In this document: positions 9,609 through 18,900 of the stretch, piece by piece
How the letters are laid out: the number at the start of each line of letters is the position of its first letter
Position numbering within the stretch: the first letter of the stretch is position 1
DNA from: Sandaracinus amylolyticus
GTDB taxonomy: Bacteria; Myxococcota_A; Polyangia; Polyangiales; Sandaracinaceae
NCBI RefSeq assembly: GCF_000737325.1
Contig: NZ_CP011125.1
Coordinates: 7,254,001-7,318,000, forward strand
Direction: 5' to 3'
DNA length: 64,000 bases
Position numbers and translations under genes: made by a program
The notes under the pieces: generated by a model
Database searches by the model: none
What the model was told of the DNA's origin: nothing
What the model saw: the letters and a program-made list of their open reading frames with translations, nothing else

Positions 9609-10407
9609 CGCGATCGAGCGGGCGCACGAGCTGCGCCCGCGCCGAGTCGTCGATCGGCGGCTCGACGCCGAACGCGTCCGGCACGCGGTCGCGCGGCATC
9701 CGGAACGTGCCGAACATCACGTCCCAGATCGCCAGGACACCGCCGAAATTCGAGCCCTGCGCCTCGCGCTCGATCGCGTGGTGCCAGCGATGGAAGTCCG
9801 GCGTCGCGATCACGTATCGCAGCGGCCCGAGCGAGAGCCGCACGGCGCTGTGCAGGTAGAGCGTGTGGAGCAGCAGCGCGGGCCCGATCGCGACGAACAC
9901 CCGCGGGTCGAAGCCGAGCAACAGGATCGGCAGCGTCACCGCGACGTTGTCGACGAGGTCGTCGAGCGGGTGCATGCGCGCGGCAGCGAGCCAGTCGAGC
10001 TCGCGCGCCGAGTGGTGGATCGCGTGGAGCGGAAAGAAGCGCGCGTGATGGCGCGCGCGATGGCTCCAATAGGACACGAAGTCGGCGATGACGATCGCAG
10101 TCGCGAATTGTACGAGCAGCGGCCATCGCCCGAAGGGCAGCGGACTGCGCGCGTGGAACACGTCGAGCAGCGCCGTGAGGTCTCCGAGCCCCAGCGCGAG
10201 CGCGACGAGCGCCGCGAACGTCAGCGTCGCTGCGCGCGTGAGAAAGCCCGTGCCGAGCGGCGTCACGAGCCAATAGAGCCAGTCGACGCGCCGAGCGCGC
10301 GAGAGCACCCGAGGCGCAGGCACCGCGCTCGGCCGGAGACGCTGCGCGAGCGCGCAGAGCGGCGCGATCACGAGGAACCCGACGTAGACGATCGCGAGCG
10401 AGCGCAC
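9595..10407 (-). CDS. Sterol desaturase / fatty acid hydroxylase superfamily membrane enzyme
   Basis: 270 residues. The three histidine boxes of the membrane diiron superfamily are present: HRARHH (HX3HH), HAIHH (HX2HH) and HRWHH (HX2HH), placed between hydrophobic segments. Family members use O2 to desaturate or hydroxylate sterols or acyl chains (ERG3, ERG25). As the last gene of a sterol operon that already has a Rieske/dehydrogenase pair for C4 demethylation, a C5-desaturase-like role is the most attractive guess, but fatty-acyl hydroxylation cannot be excluded. It begins with GTG immediately after the TAG of the radical SAM gene, with no spacing, so it depends on read-through or coupling. 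Confidence 0.85.
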   Translation of the reverse strand: MRSLAIVYVGFLVIAPLCALAQRLRPSAVPAPRVLSRARRVDWLYWLVTPLGTGFLTRAATLTFAALVALALGLGDLTALLDVFHARSPLPFGRWPLLVQFATAIVIADFVSYWSHRARHHARFFPLHAIHHSARELDWLAAARMHPLDDLVDNVAVTLPILLLGFDPRVFVAIGPALLLHTLYLHSAVRLSLGPLRYVIATPDFHRWHHAIEREAQGSNFGGVLAIWDVMFGTFRMPRDRVPDAFGVEPPIDDSARAQLVRPLDRVIRA

Positions 10408-11943
10408 CTATCGCTGCAGCTCCTCGATCCGCGGGAATCGCGACCACGGGTCGGACCGCCGATCGAGCGCGTTGTACTCGCAGAAGCTGCGCGCGCGGCC
10501 CTGCGTGTCCGTGATGTGATGGCAGCAGCTCGCGATGCGATCCTGGTCGTACGAGTGACGATCCATGAACGGCTTGATCGCGATCGAGAACATGTCGGTC
10601 GACTTCACGAGCCGACCACCGATCCACCCGGCGACCTTGTGGATCACCGAGCGATCGTCGGTGCCGACGACCTCGCGGATCTCCGACGTCGACATCAGCG
10701 TCTTGTAGGCGACGCGCTCCATCGCCTTCTCCATGTCGACGTAGCGCACGACGTTGTGGACCATCCCGAAGCGCCGCAGGAACACCGTGATCCACCCGCA
10801 ATTCGGGTGACTGCACGGGATCGGCACGAAGTCCTCGCGGCGCATCCGCAGCCGCGCGCGCTCGTGCACGGCGCGCGCGACGTCCGAGAGCGTGAGCCGC
10901 TCCATCGGATCCATGTCGAGCTCGTAGCGCCCCGACCACGTCACCGGCTGCAGCGCGACCAGCTTCACCGCGTGGTGCGCGAGCGCGACGTCGACCACGT
11001 CCCCGAGCTCCGCCTCGTTCACGCCGCGCGCGATCGTCATCGTGAGCTGCATCGGGACCCCGAGCGCGTCGAGCGACTCGATGATCCTGCGCCGCAGATC
11101 GGCCGGCTCGGCGCCGCGGATCGTCTGGTTCGCAGTGCGCGAGAGCGCGTCGAACTGCAGGAGCACCATGATCTTGTCGGCGAACGGCGCGAACCTCGCG
11201 CGCTCCTCCTCCTTCGCGAGGCGGAGCCCGTTCGTCGGTACGTAGATCTTCCCGACGCCGTCCAGCCGATACAGGAAGTCGATCATCTCCCAGAATTGCG
11301 GGTGGAGCGTCGACTCACCGCCCGTGACTTGCACCGAGTCGAGGCGGCCCTTCTGCTCGATGAGCGCGAGAATCGTCTTCTGGAACTCGGCGAGCGGCAG
11401 ATATCGATCGCCCGCGCTCTCCGAATAACAGACCTTGCAGGCGAGATTGCACGCGTCGGTCACCTCGACGAGGATCGTGCAAGTCCGATTGGCACTCTGA
11501 TCGGTGCCATCGCCGGTGTCGCAGCTCTCGCCCGGCGCACAACAGCCGGTCGCGGCGCCCAGGAATTCGGGGATGTGGAACGTGCGGTCCTCGGCGAACC
11601 GGCGCCCCACACGATCCTTGTTCGAGAGCGCGTAGTAGCGCGCATCGCTCTCGACGAGCGCCTCGCTCGCGCCGTGGTCGGGACAGCGCTTGGTCATGAT
11701 CACGCGCCCTGCCCGCTCGAACACGAGCGCCGGCACGTGCGCGAGGCACGTCGGGCAGAGGCTCACGGTGGTCTTCAGCGGGCGATCGACGTCGCGCGCG
11801 CCGAGCGTCGTGACCGCGCGATCGGCATCCATCTCGGCGAGCTCGCGCGAGAGCCGCGCGATGCGCTCGGCGCGCGAGACCGGCGCCGGCGCCATCCCGA
11901 GACGCAGCTTCTTCTTCGGAGTCGTCGTGTTCCCGTCAGCCAC
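10408..11943 (-). CDS. Radical SAM protein of the COG1964 / tetraether synthase (Tes)-like group
   Basis: 511 residues. The N-terminus carries the zinc- or rubredoxin-like pattern LCPTC...CPDHG typical of COG1964. A Cys-rich stretch (GCCAPGESC) precedes the radical SAM cluster motif CNLACKVC (C165, C169, C172), followed by GGESTLH. The C-terminal half has PIPCSHPNC and a final SCCHH...FCEYN block, both Cys sets resembling those of archaeal tetraether synthase. Such enzymes join unactivated carbons of lipid chains; bacterial relatives are candidates for membrane-spanning lipids. The GTG start is chosen because GGAG lies 7 nt upstream and GTGGCTGA overlaps the preceding stop. The family is convincing; the substrate is unknown. 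Confidence 0.85.
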   Translation of the reverse strand: MADGNTTTPKKKLRLGMAPAPVSRAERIARLSRELAEMDADRAVTTLGARDVDRPLKTTVSLCPTCLAHVPALVFERAGRVIMTKRCPDHGASEALVESDARYYALSNKDRVGRRFAEDRTFHIPEFLGAATGCCAPGESCDTGDGTDQSANRTCTILVEVTDACNLACKVCYSESAGDRYLPLAEFQKTILALIEQKGRLDSVQVTGGESTLHPQFWEMIDFLYRLDGVGKIYVPTNGLRLAKEEERARFAPFADKIMVLLQFDALSRTANQTIRGAEPADLRRRIIESLDALGVPMQLTMTIARGVNEAELGDVVDVALAHHAVKLVALQPVTWSGRYELDMDPMERLTLSDVARAVHERARLRMRREDFVPIPCSHPNCGWITVFLRRFGMVHNVVRYVDMEKAMERVAYKTLMSTSEIREVVGTDDRSVIHKVAGWIGGRLVKSTDMFSIAIKPFMDRHSYDQDRIASCCHHITDTQGRARSFCEYNALDRRSDPWSRFPRIEELQR

Positions 11944-12649
11944 CGCTCTGCTCCATGACGAACGCCGACGCGGCGTACACCAGACGACGCGCAAAAGGCA
12001 CGCGCGAGCCCAGTCGCGCGAGGAACGTGCGCGTCTGTCGCGCGGAGAACGCGCTCGTCGCAGCGGCCTCGGCGCGCTCGTGCATCTCGACGATCACGCG
12101 CCGCTCGATCTCGGTCGTGAGCGCGATCAGCGCGTCGTGGGTCGTGCGCACGTGACGCGCTTCGTCCGCGTGGACGCGCTCGACGACCGACAGAACGTGG
12201 TCGCGACGCCGCAGCGCGCACGCCTCGACGTGGTAGTCGAGCGAGCGCATGACGCGCTTCTCGAGGTGATGCGCGTGCGCGAGGAAGTGCGCGACCTTGA
12301 GACGGATCACGTCGCGCCCGTCGCCGTCGTGGATCGCCCACGAGATCGGCGTGTGCGCGCGGATCGCGTGGTTGAACACGTCGCGCTCGTCGACGTCGTG
12401 CACCGGCTCGCCGAGCCTCTCGATCGCGCGGGTGTACAGCGCCGCGTGGCCTCGCTCGTCGCCGGCGTGGCGCTTCAGCTGCTCGGCGAGCTCCGGCCAC
12501 CAGGCGCGCACCGCGCCGTGCGGGAAGTAGTCGGTGACGGTCTCGGGATGACGCTCGCCCGCGCGATAGAGCGCGAGCGCCCACGCGTGCACCGCCGGCT
12601 GATCGACGATGTCGAGGTGCCAGCGCAGCTTCGCCGCATGCTCGAGCAT
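11936..12649 (-). CDS. Ferritin-like diiron protein
   Basis: 237 residues, all-helical, soluble. Two EX2H motifs are visible (ERGH in DERGHAALY and EARH in HADEARHVRTTH), with extra Glu/His positions (LEKR, DYH) between them, as expected for a four-helix diiron bundle. It could be an oxidase, desaturase or oxygenase; no closer family is recognised. The ATG overlaps the preceding TGA by one base, and its end overlaps the radical SAM start by 8 nt. This tight coupling suggests it works with the radical SAM enzyme on a lipid substrate (inference). Confidence 0.75.
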   Translation of the reverse strand: MLEHAAKLRWHLDIVDQPAVHAWALALYRAGERHPETVTDYFPHGAVRAWWPELAEQLKRHAGDERGHAALYTRAIERLGEPVHDVDERDVFNHAIRAHTPISWAIHDGDGRDVIRLKVAHFLAHAHHLEKRVMRSLDYHVEACALRRRDHVLSVVERVHADEARHVRTTHDALIALTTEIERRVIVEMHERAEAAATSAFSARQTRTFLARLGSRVPFARRLVYAASAFVMEQSGG

Positions 12650-12840
12650 CAGTGACCGCTGCACGTCAGGAAGATCAGGAACGCGCCCGCGAGCACGATC
12701 GCGATCACGACCCCGAGCACGACGAGGATCGTCGCGCCGACGACGCCCATCCCCGCGAAACAGCCGACTGCCGCGGTCTTCGCGAGCTCGGCGTCGTCTC
12801 CACTCGGATCACGGGGCGGCGGTGCTTGCTCGGACGTCAT
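12649..12840 (-). CDS. Small single- or two-helix membrane protein
   Basis: 63 residues. A short polar N-terminus is followed by about 35 hydrophobic residues (from TAAVGCFAGMG to LIFLTC), enough for one long or two short membrane helices. No family recognised. It overlaps the Lgt-like gene by 32 nt and ends exactly at the start of the ferritin-like gene (TGATG). The overlaps on both sides support it as a real gene, perhaps a small subunit or anchor for a neighbouring enzyme. Confidence 0.6.
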   Translation of the reverse strand: MTSEQAPPPRDPSGDDAELAKTAAVGCFAGMGVVGATILVVLGVVIAIVLAGAFLIFLTCSGH

Positions 12841-13597
12841 CGGAGCGCTCCGTGGTCGAGACGGTCTGCGGCGCAGGCAGGCGGCGCACGAGGCCGAACA
12901 CGCCGCACGCGATCATCGCGAGGGCGAAGAGCTGGTAGGCGGAGAGCGAGAGCAGATATTCGCGCGAGTCGCGCAGTGGCTCGACACCGAATCGGAAGAC
13001 GCCGTACGCGAGGAGATGGATCGCGAAGAGCCGCCCTCGCAGCACCCCGCGCCGCAGCAGCACGACGAACACGACGCCGAGCACGAGGTGGAACGCGAGC
13101 TCGAAGAGCGCAGTCGGATGGCGCAGCACGCCGTGCTCGTCGGGCAGACCGAGCGCGCTCTCGGTCGGCAGACCGTTGCAACACCCGGCGAACCAACATC
13201 CCACCCGCCCGATCGCGATCGAGAACGGCAGCACCGCCGCGAAGCGATCGTTCGGCGGCTCACGATGTCCGAACACCGGCTTGAGCAGCTCGGCAGTGAG
13301 GAACCCGAAGAGCAGCCCGCCGGTGATCGAACGTCCGGTCGCGAAGATCGCGACGGGAGACTCGATCGGCTCGATGGGCCAGCGCAGGTCGCCGATGATC
13401 GCGGCGACCTTCGCGCCGATCAGCGCCCCGATCAACGTGGCGAGCTGCAGCCCCTGATAGCGGCGCCGCACCGCGGGATCGGTGAACGTGCGCCCCGATG
13501 GAAAGAGCACCGCGAGCGCGAGCCCGGCGAGCACCGGCAGCACGTACGCGGGATGGAATCCGCGCGACAGCGTCTCGATCAGCTCGCCCCCCGGCAC
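12809..13597 (-). CDS. Divergent prolipoprotein diacylglyceryl transferase (Lgt) family protein
   Basis: 262 residues with about seven membrane segments. The Lgt signature is present in the form GRVGCWFAGCCNG, then HPTALFE, and a late Arg/Glu block (FRFGVEPLR). The region where classical Lgt has a His-Gly-Gly reads SITGGLLFG, so that His appears absent by eye. Lgt moves a diacylglyceryl group from phosphatidylglycerol to lipoprotein cysteines. A specialised paralogue placed among lipid-modifying genes may instead act on, or use, an unusual lipid. It starts with GTG, 45 nt after the C8-isomerase-like gene; this is the longest gap inside the operon, and an internal promoter cannot be ruled out. 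Confidence 0.8.
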   Translation of the reverse strand: MPGGELIETLSRGFHPAYVLPVLAGLALAVLFPSGRTFTDPAVRRRYQGLQLATLIGALIGAKVAAIIGDLRWPIEPIESPVAIFATGRSITGGLLFGFLTAELLKPVFGHREPPNDRFAAVLPFSIAIGRVGCWFAGCCNGLPTESALGLPDEHGVLRHPTALFELAFHLVLGVVFVVLLRRGVLRGRLFAIHLLAYGVFRFGVEPLRDSREYLLSLSAYQLFALAMIACGVFGLVRRLPAPQTVSTTERSDDVRASTAAP

Positions 13598-13642
13598 GAT
13601 GCGGGAGCGTAGTACGCGCGGTCCGCTCGGCGGAAGAGCGCG

Positions 13643-14206
13643 TCAGATCTTCCCGCGCGCGAGGTTCCCCACGACCGCCTTCGCGTAGACCTTGAACGTG
13701 CGCGCGACGCTCGTCGCGTCGAGCGTGCTGGACAGCGAGTCGGCGAGCCCGAACGGCAGCATCGCGGGGATCAGCCCTCGTGCGTACTCGAGCGCGAAGC
13801 ACTTGTCGGGCATCCGATAGCCCTTCGCCGCGCCGCGCGGGAGCACGTTGCGATCACCGGGGCGATAGACTTCCTTCTCGAACGAGCCCTCGCGATAGCT
13901 CCACTGCTCGCCCTCGAGGATCATGAAGTGATCCTCGGCCGCGAATCGCCCCGAGAATCCCTCGGTCCCGATCGGCGTGCCGAAGATCATGATGTACTCG
14001 GTGATCGACGAGTGGAGCACCATCATCTGCCCCATCGCGCCGCCGGCGACGTTGAAGATCCACTCGCGATCCTTCGCCGGCAGGATGTGCCCCGGATAGC
14101 GCTCGGAGAGCTCGTTCGCGATCTGCGTGATGATCCCGTCGAGCGGCTGACCGACCGCGCGGCGCGCCACGTCGTGGAGGATCTCGGGCTCGAAGATGTA
14201 TCCCAT
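13643..14206 (-). CDS. ERG2 / sigma-1 receptor-like sterol C8 isomerase
   Basis: 187 residues starting MGYIFEPEILHDVA, the ERG2-type opening. The body matches the ERG2/sigma-1 fold closely: LHSSITEYIMIFGTPIGTEG, SGRF, the cupin-like turn with EGEQWSYREG, PGD, then EYARGLIPAMLPFGLADSL. Known members shift the C8 double bond to C7 during ergosterol synthesis; acidic residues in the barrel act in catalysis. The N-terminal membrane helix of eukaryotic relatives is missing, so this form looks soluble or peripheral. The ATG overlaps the CYP51 stop (TGATG). ERG2 homologues are uncommon in bacteria, and operon position strongly supports a sterol role. Confidence 0.9.
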   Translation of the reverse strand: MGYIFEPEILHDVARRAVGQPLDGIITQIANELSERYPGHILPAKDREWIFNVAGGAMGQMMVLHSSITEYIMIFGTPIGTEGFSGRFAAEDHFMILEGEQWSYREGSFEKEVYRPGDRNVLPRGAAKGYRMPDKCFALEYARGLIPAMLPFGLADSLSSTLDATSVARTFKVYAKAVVGNLARGKI

Positions 14207-15993
14207 CAGTCCGTCTCTTCGATTCGAATCACGTGATTCGGGCAGTACTGCGCGGCCTTCCGCACCTTGTCGTGCAGCTCCGCCGGCGGCCGCGCGACCT
14301 TGAGCATCACCTTGTGGTCCTTGGGGCTGACCGCGAACACCTCGGGCGCTTCGGTCGCGCACACCGCGTGTCCCTGGCACAGATCACGATCGACCTTCAC
14401 GCGCAGCGAAGATCCCGCGCTCGTGCTCGGCGTCGCCGCGACGTGCGCGTGCGCCGGACACCCCGCCGCCGCGGCGGCCTGCTGCACCGCCTGAGGCACT
14501 TCCTTCGCGCCGTTCAGCTCGTGCGCGATCGCGTCCTTGGCCGCCGCCGCGAGCTCGGTGCCCATCTCCATCGTGACGCTCGGCTGCGCGCGCCGGCGAT
14601 AACGAACGCGACAGGGCTCCTTCGGCCCGATCACCAGCCCCTGGAAGCTGGGCGCGATCGCGTCCCCGCACAGGCCGAATTCGAACTGTCCGAGCAAGAG
14701 CGCGAGAATCGCCTTGATCTGCAGGATCGCGAACGCGTTCCCCAGGCACTTGTGGCGCCCGCCGCCGAACGCGATGTACGCGAAGTCCTTCTTGTCCTCT
14801 TCGCGCCCCGGCAGATAGCGATCGGGATCGAACGCGTCGGGATCGCGGAACACGGTCGGAATGCGGTGCGAGACCGTCGGCGACACGACGATCCACGTGC
14901 CCTTCGGGATGAAGAACTGCTTGTACGTGAAGTCCTGCTTCACGACGCGCACGAGCATGAAGAGCGGCGGATGCAGCCGCAGCGCTTCCTTCACCGCGTT
15001 CTCGATCGTCGTCAGCTCGCGCAGCGCGGCGTGGCTGACCGGGCGCCCGCCGCCGAACACCCGATCGACCTCCTCGACACAGCGCTGGAGCTGCGTCGGA
15101 TTCTGCAGCAGCTCGAGCAGCGTCCACGCGGTCGTGACCGAGCTCGTGTGGTGCCCCGCGAAGATCCCCGCGAGGAGCAGCCCGGTGATCTCGTGCTCGC
15201 TGAGCGGCCGACCGTCGGCGTAATTCGACTCCATCAGCGTCTGGAGGAAGTCCTCCCCAGTGCGCTGATGCGCGCGGCGATCGCGGACGATGCCCGTGAT
15301 CATCTCGACCATCCGCACGCGCGCTTTGTCGCGCTTGCGGAAGGCGGGCACCGGCAGGTGAGGATCGATGTACGCGAGCGGCGTCACGCCTCCTTCGAGG
15401 TCGTGATAGACGCGCGCGAACTCCTCGCTCATGCCCTCGCGGAACTCTTTGCCGAGGAGACAGCGGCTCGACGTGAAATTCGTGAGCACGCGACAGAACT
15501 CGACGAAGTCGACGACTCCGCTCGTGCCCCACTCGCGCGTGCTCGCCGCGGTCTCGTGCACCACGGCCTCGCCGTAGGTGCGCATGCGACGATCCTTCAG
15601 CGCGGGCAGCAGCATCTTCAGCTGCTCCGCCATCTTCTCCGGCGTGGCGTCGTAGACGACGTCCTTGCCGAAGACGGGCGTCATGATCTTGTACGCCTCG
15701 GTCGGGCTCAGCACCGCGTCGGGCGCGCGGAACACGGCCTCGTGCGCCTCGGGCCCGAACATCGCGACCATCTCGCGGTTGAACACGCTGAACGCGGCGA
15801 CCTCGCCGAGCTCGCGGTTCGCCCTGAAGAGCAGCTCGATCGTGGCGCGCACGAATTCGACGCTGTGCCCCACCACCGGCAGCCCGCCCGACAGGCGCGG
15901 TGCCGGAAGGAGCCCACTCGGAGCCTCGTCGCGACGGCGCGTCGCGCGACGGACGGTCTCGTCCACCAGACTGCGGAGCTGCATGGGTCCCAT
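14206..15993 (-). CDS. cyp51: Sterol 14-alpha-demethylase CYP51 fused to 3Fe-4S ferredoxin
   Basis: 595 residues. Residues 1 to about 460 are a P450 of the CYP51 type: the I-helix AGIFAGHHTSS, KEALRLHPP (ExxR) and heme loop FGGGRHKCLGN with ligand C416. An Ala-rich linker of about 60 residues leads to a small ferredoxin domain with cysteines C539, C545 and C584 (LCQGHAVC...CPN), the spacing of 3Fe-4S ferredoxins. This is the same arrangement as the Methylococcus capsulatus CYP51-ferredoxin fusion. It removes the 14-methyl group of lanosterol-type sterols and carries its own electron donor. The ATG overlaps the preceding TGA by one base, giving direct coupling to the squalene synthase fusion. 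Confidence 0.95.
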   Translation of the reverse strand: MGPMQLRSLVDETVRRATRRRDEAPSGLLPAPRLSGGLPVVGHSVEFVRATIELLFRANRELGEVAAFSVFNREMVAMFGPEAHEAVFRAPDAVLSPTEAYKIMTPVFGKDVVYDATPEKMAEQLKMLLPALKDRRMRTYGEAVVHETAASTREWGTSGVVDFVEFCRVLTNFTSSRCLLGKEFREGMSEEFARVYHDLEGGVTPLAYIDPHLPVPAFRKRDKARVRMVEMITGIVRDRRAHQRTGEDFLQTLMESNYADGRPLSEHEITGLLLAGIFAGHHTSSVTTAWTLLELLQNPTQLQRCVEEVDRVFGGGRPVSHAALRELTTIENAVKEALRLHPPLFMLVRVVKQDFTYKQFFIPKGTWIVVSPTVSHRIPTVFRDPDAFDPDRYLPGREEDKKDFAYIAFGGGRHKCLGNAFAILQIKAILALLLGQFEFGLCGDAIAPSFQGLVIGPKEPCRVRYRRRAQPSVTMEMGTELAAAAKDAIAHELNGAKEVPQAVQQAAAAAGCPAHAHVAATPSTSAGSSLRVKVDRDLCQGHAVCATEAPEVFAVSPKDHKVMLKVARPPAELHDKVRKAAQYCPNHVIRIEETD

Positions 15994-18900
15994 CACCGTC
16001 CGTTCGCGATCGACGAAGCCGATCCGCTCGCGCGGCGCGCCGTCGCGCCGTCGTCGTAGAGCCGCGCGTACCGAGCGCGCAGCGCGTCGTCGTCGGCGAC
16101 GAAGCGCACGCACTCCGCGATGATCGACTCCACCTCTTCGCGCGAGATCTTCACCGCCTGACCGGGGACGAACATCGCGTCGTTGCCGCGCCCGACGACG
16201 AGCGTCCGCGCCGCCATCCAGAGCGGCAGGAGGCAGAAGAGTCGGATTCCGGTGTGCTGCGGCGGAATCGAGAGCGCATATCGCAGCGCGCCATCGAGCT
16301 GGCGGCGCGCCACGTCGAAGAGCGGCGCGACCGCCGCGTGCGCCTTCGCGCGCACCGCGTCGTCGCAGAGATTCGAGATCGTGATGCCCTGCGCCGCGAC
16401 CGCGGTGCGCGGGACGAAGCTCCACGCGCGCTCGCGATCGTCGGTCACGTCCTTGAGGATGTTCACGAGCTGCAGGCCGGACGCGAACGCCTCCGCGTCC
16501 TCGCGCAGCTTCAGCTCGAGCGCCGCGTCACCGCCGATCTCGGCGACGAACAGGTCGGTCAGCAGATGTCCGACCGTGCCCGCGACGTAATAACAATAGC
16601 GCTCGAGATCGCTCGTCGTGTGCAGCGCGATGAATCCGTCGTCGCCCTTGCGACGGTGCGAATAGAGATTCATCCCGCGCGCCATCTCGCTGACCCAGCG
16701 GATGCACGCGTCCTTCGTCGCGTCGCTCTGCGCGGCGAACACGCGCATCACCACGCGCGAGCGACGCGCGAGCGAGAGCTCGGGATCGTCGTGCTCGATC
16801 GTGTCGAACGCGCGCTCGAACGGCTCGGCATCGGCGCCGTTCTCGAGCACGTCGAGGAACATCGCGAAGAGCCGATCGCGATCGCGCGGATCGACCAGCG
16901 GGTGATCCTCGATCGTGTCCGCGATGCGGCAGAGCAGATAGCCGAGCGTGACCGCGACCTCGAGCTTGCCGGGCAGCATCGCGATCGGCTTGCTGAAGGT
17001 GCGCGACACCTCCGCGAGCGCCTGCTTGCAATAGGCCCAGTCCGCGTCGGCGATCTCGGCCGACACCGACGCGCTCGCCGTGGTCGTGCCCGTCTTCGCG
17101 CGGGTGCGCCCGAGCGCGGGCCGCTCGACGCGGCGCAGGTCGTAGCTCGCGAGCGCCTCACCGACGTCGGCCGCGTCCTGCCACGCGAGGTCCTCGCGCG
17201 CGACCGCGCTGGCGAGCGCGCGCACCGCACGGACCATCGCGTCGCTCGAGGGCGCGCGCGCCGCACACAGCGCACGGACGACCGCCGACGCGTGCGCGAG
17301 CGACGCGCTCTCTCCGGACCACACCGCCGCGTTCGCCGCTAGCCACTTCAGCGCGCGACGCACCGTCGGCTCGCCGGGATTGCCGTCGATCGCGATCAGC
17401 GCGTCGAGCGCGAGCGCAGTGCGCACCACGACGTGCGGCGCGCCGCCGCCGCCGAGCTTCGCGATCGCGGGCCAGCTCCCGTCTTCGCTCTGGCGAGCAC
17501 GGATCCACGCACCCGCGCGCGCGAGCGCGCCCTCGAGGTCCGCGTCCGACGCGCTCGGACGGCGCCGCAGGACGGCGTCGATCGCACGACACGCGAGCGC
17601 GGTCGCCTCGAGATCGCCTTCGTGATCACGCGGGATGTCGCGCGCGGTGCGCGTCGCGAAGCCGCCATGCGACGTCTGACACTCGAGCAGCGCGCGCACG
17701 CCTTCGGCGAGGTCGGTGATCGGCTCTTCGCCCCACGCGGTTCCGTCGAGGAGCAGGAGCAGCAGATCGGCGAGCGCCTCGGTGCGCCACGAGCCGGTCT
17801 CGATCAAGCGCGGCACACCTTCCACGGCGAGGCGACGCCGCGCGATCGTCATGCGCGCGGCCATCGCGGGCCGCATCGTGCCCGACGTGATCACGCGGAT
17901 CATGCGCGCGGCGGGCGCCGCGACCTCCGCGTCGGGAACGCTTCCGAGCACACGCGCGATCGCCTCGAGCTCGGTCAGCAACACGCCGTGCGTGCGCGCC
18001 ATCGCGTCCTGCACCGGCACGTCCGCGGCATCGCTCGCGCGCGGCTCGTCCGCCTCGGGCGGCTGCAGCGGATCGGCCGTGCGCACGAAGCGCGAGAGCA
18101 CGGGGATCGGATGCGTCGGCGTGCTCTCGCCGCGATATCGATCACGCAGTCGGCGCGGAACCGCGATCGCCGCGGGCCACTGCATCCACTCGCCGTACTG
18201 CGAGAGCGCGCCCGGCACGCGGAGGAGATCACCGTCCTTCGTCGCGTCCGCGACGGTCGCGCCGATCGCCTGCGCCGCGATCTTGAGGAACGCGCTGCCG
18301 AAGCTCCGGCGTCGCAGATCCGACGCCGCGAGGATCATCATCGTGCGGCGCCGCTCCGCGTCGCTCGCGCGCAGCGTGCGGAACATCGCGCGGCGCACCT
18401 CCGTCGCGCTCGCGTCCTCGCGGCGGAAGCAGTGATAGAGCGCGTTCGAGAGCAGCTCGGGGATGTACCCGCGGCGCTCGCGCGCGTACTCCTCGACGTT
18501 CGCGGCGCGCGCCACGGCGCGCGCGTCGAGCATGCCCATCGTCATGCCGATCGCGGTCATCGGGTGCACGTGACCGAGCGCGTCGCCGACGAGCATCGTG
18601 TCGCCGCGGCCGAACTCCGCGCGCGGACGGAATCGATTCGCCGCCCAGCCGCTCGGGCCACGCTCGATCGCCGCGCGGAACGCCGGGACCATCTTCGGCG
18701 GCAGCACCGCGTGGAACGCGTCCCAGAGGAAGCCCGGGGTGCGCGCGCGCGCGCCGAGGCTCACCGGCACGTCGAGACAGCCGCGGACCACGTCGTCGCT
18801 GATGCGATAGAAGAGCGCAGGCCCCGGACCGCCGAGCACGACGTGCCCGAATCCCTCGAAGGGCAGCTCGCAATTCCGCAGCTCGACCGCCGCCATGTAC

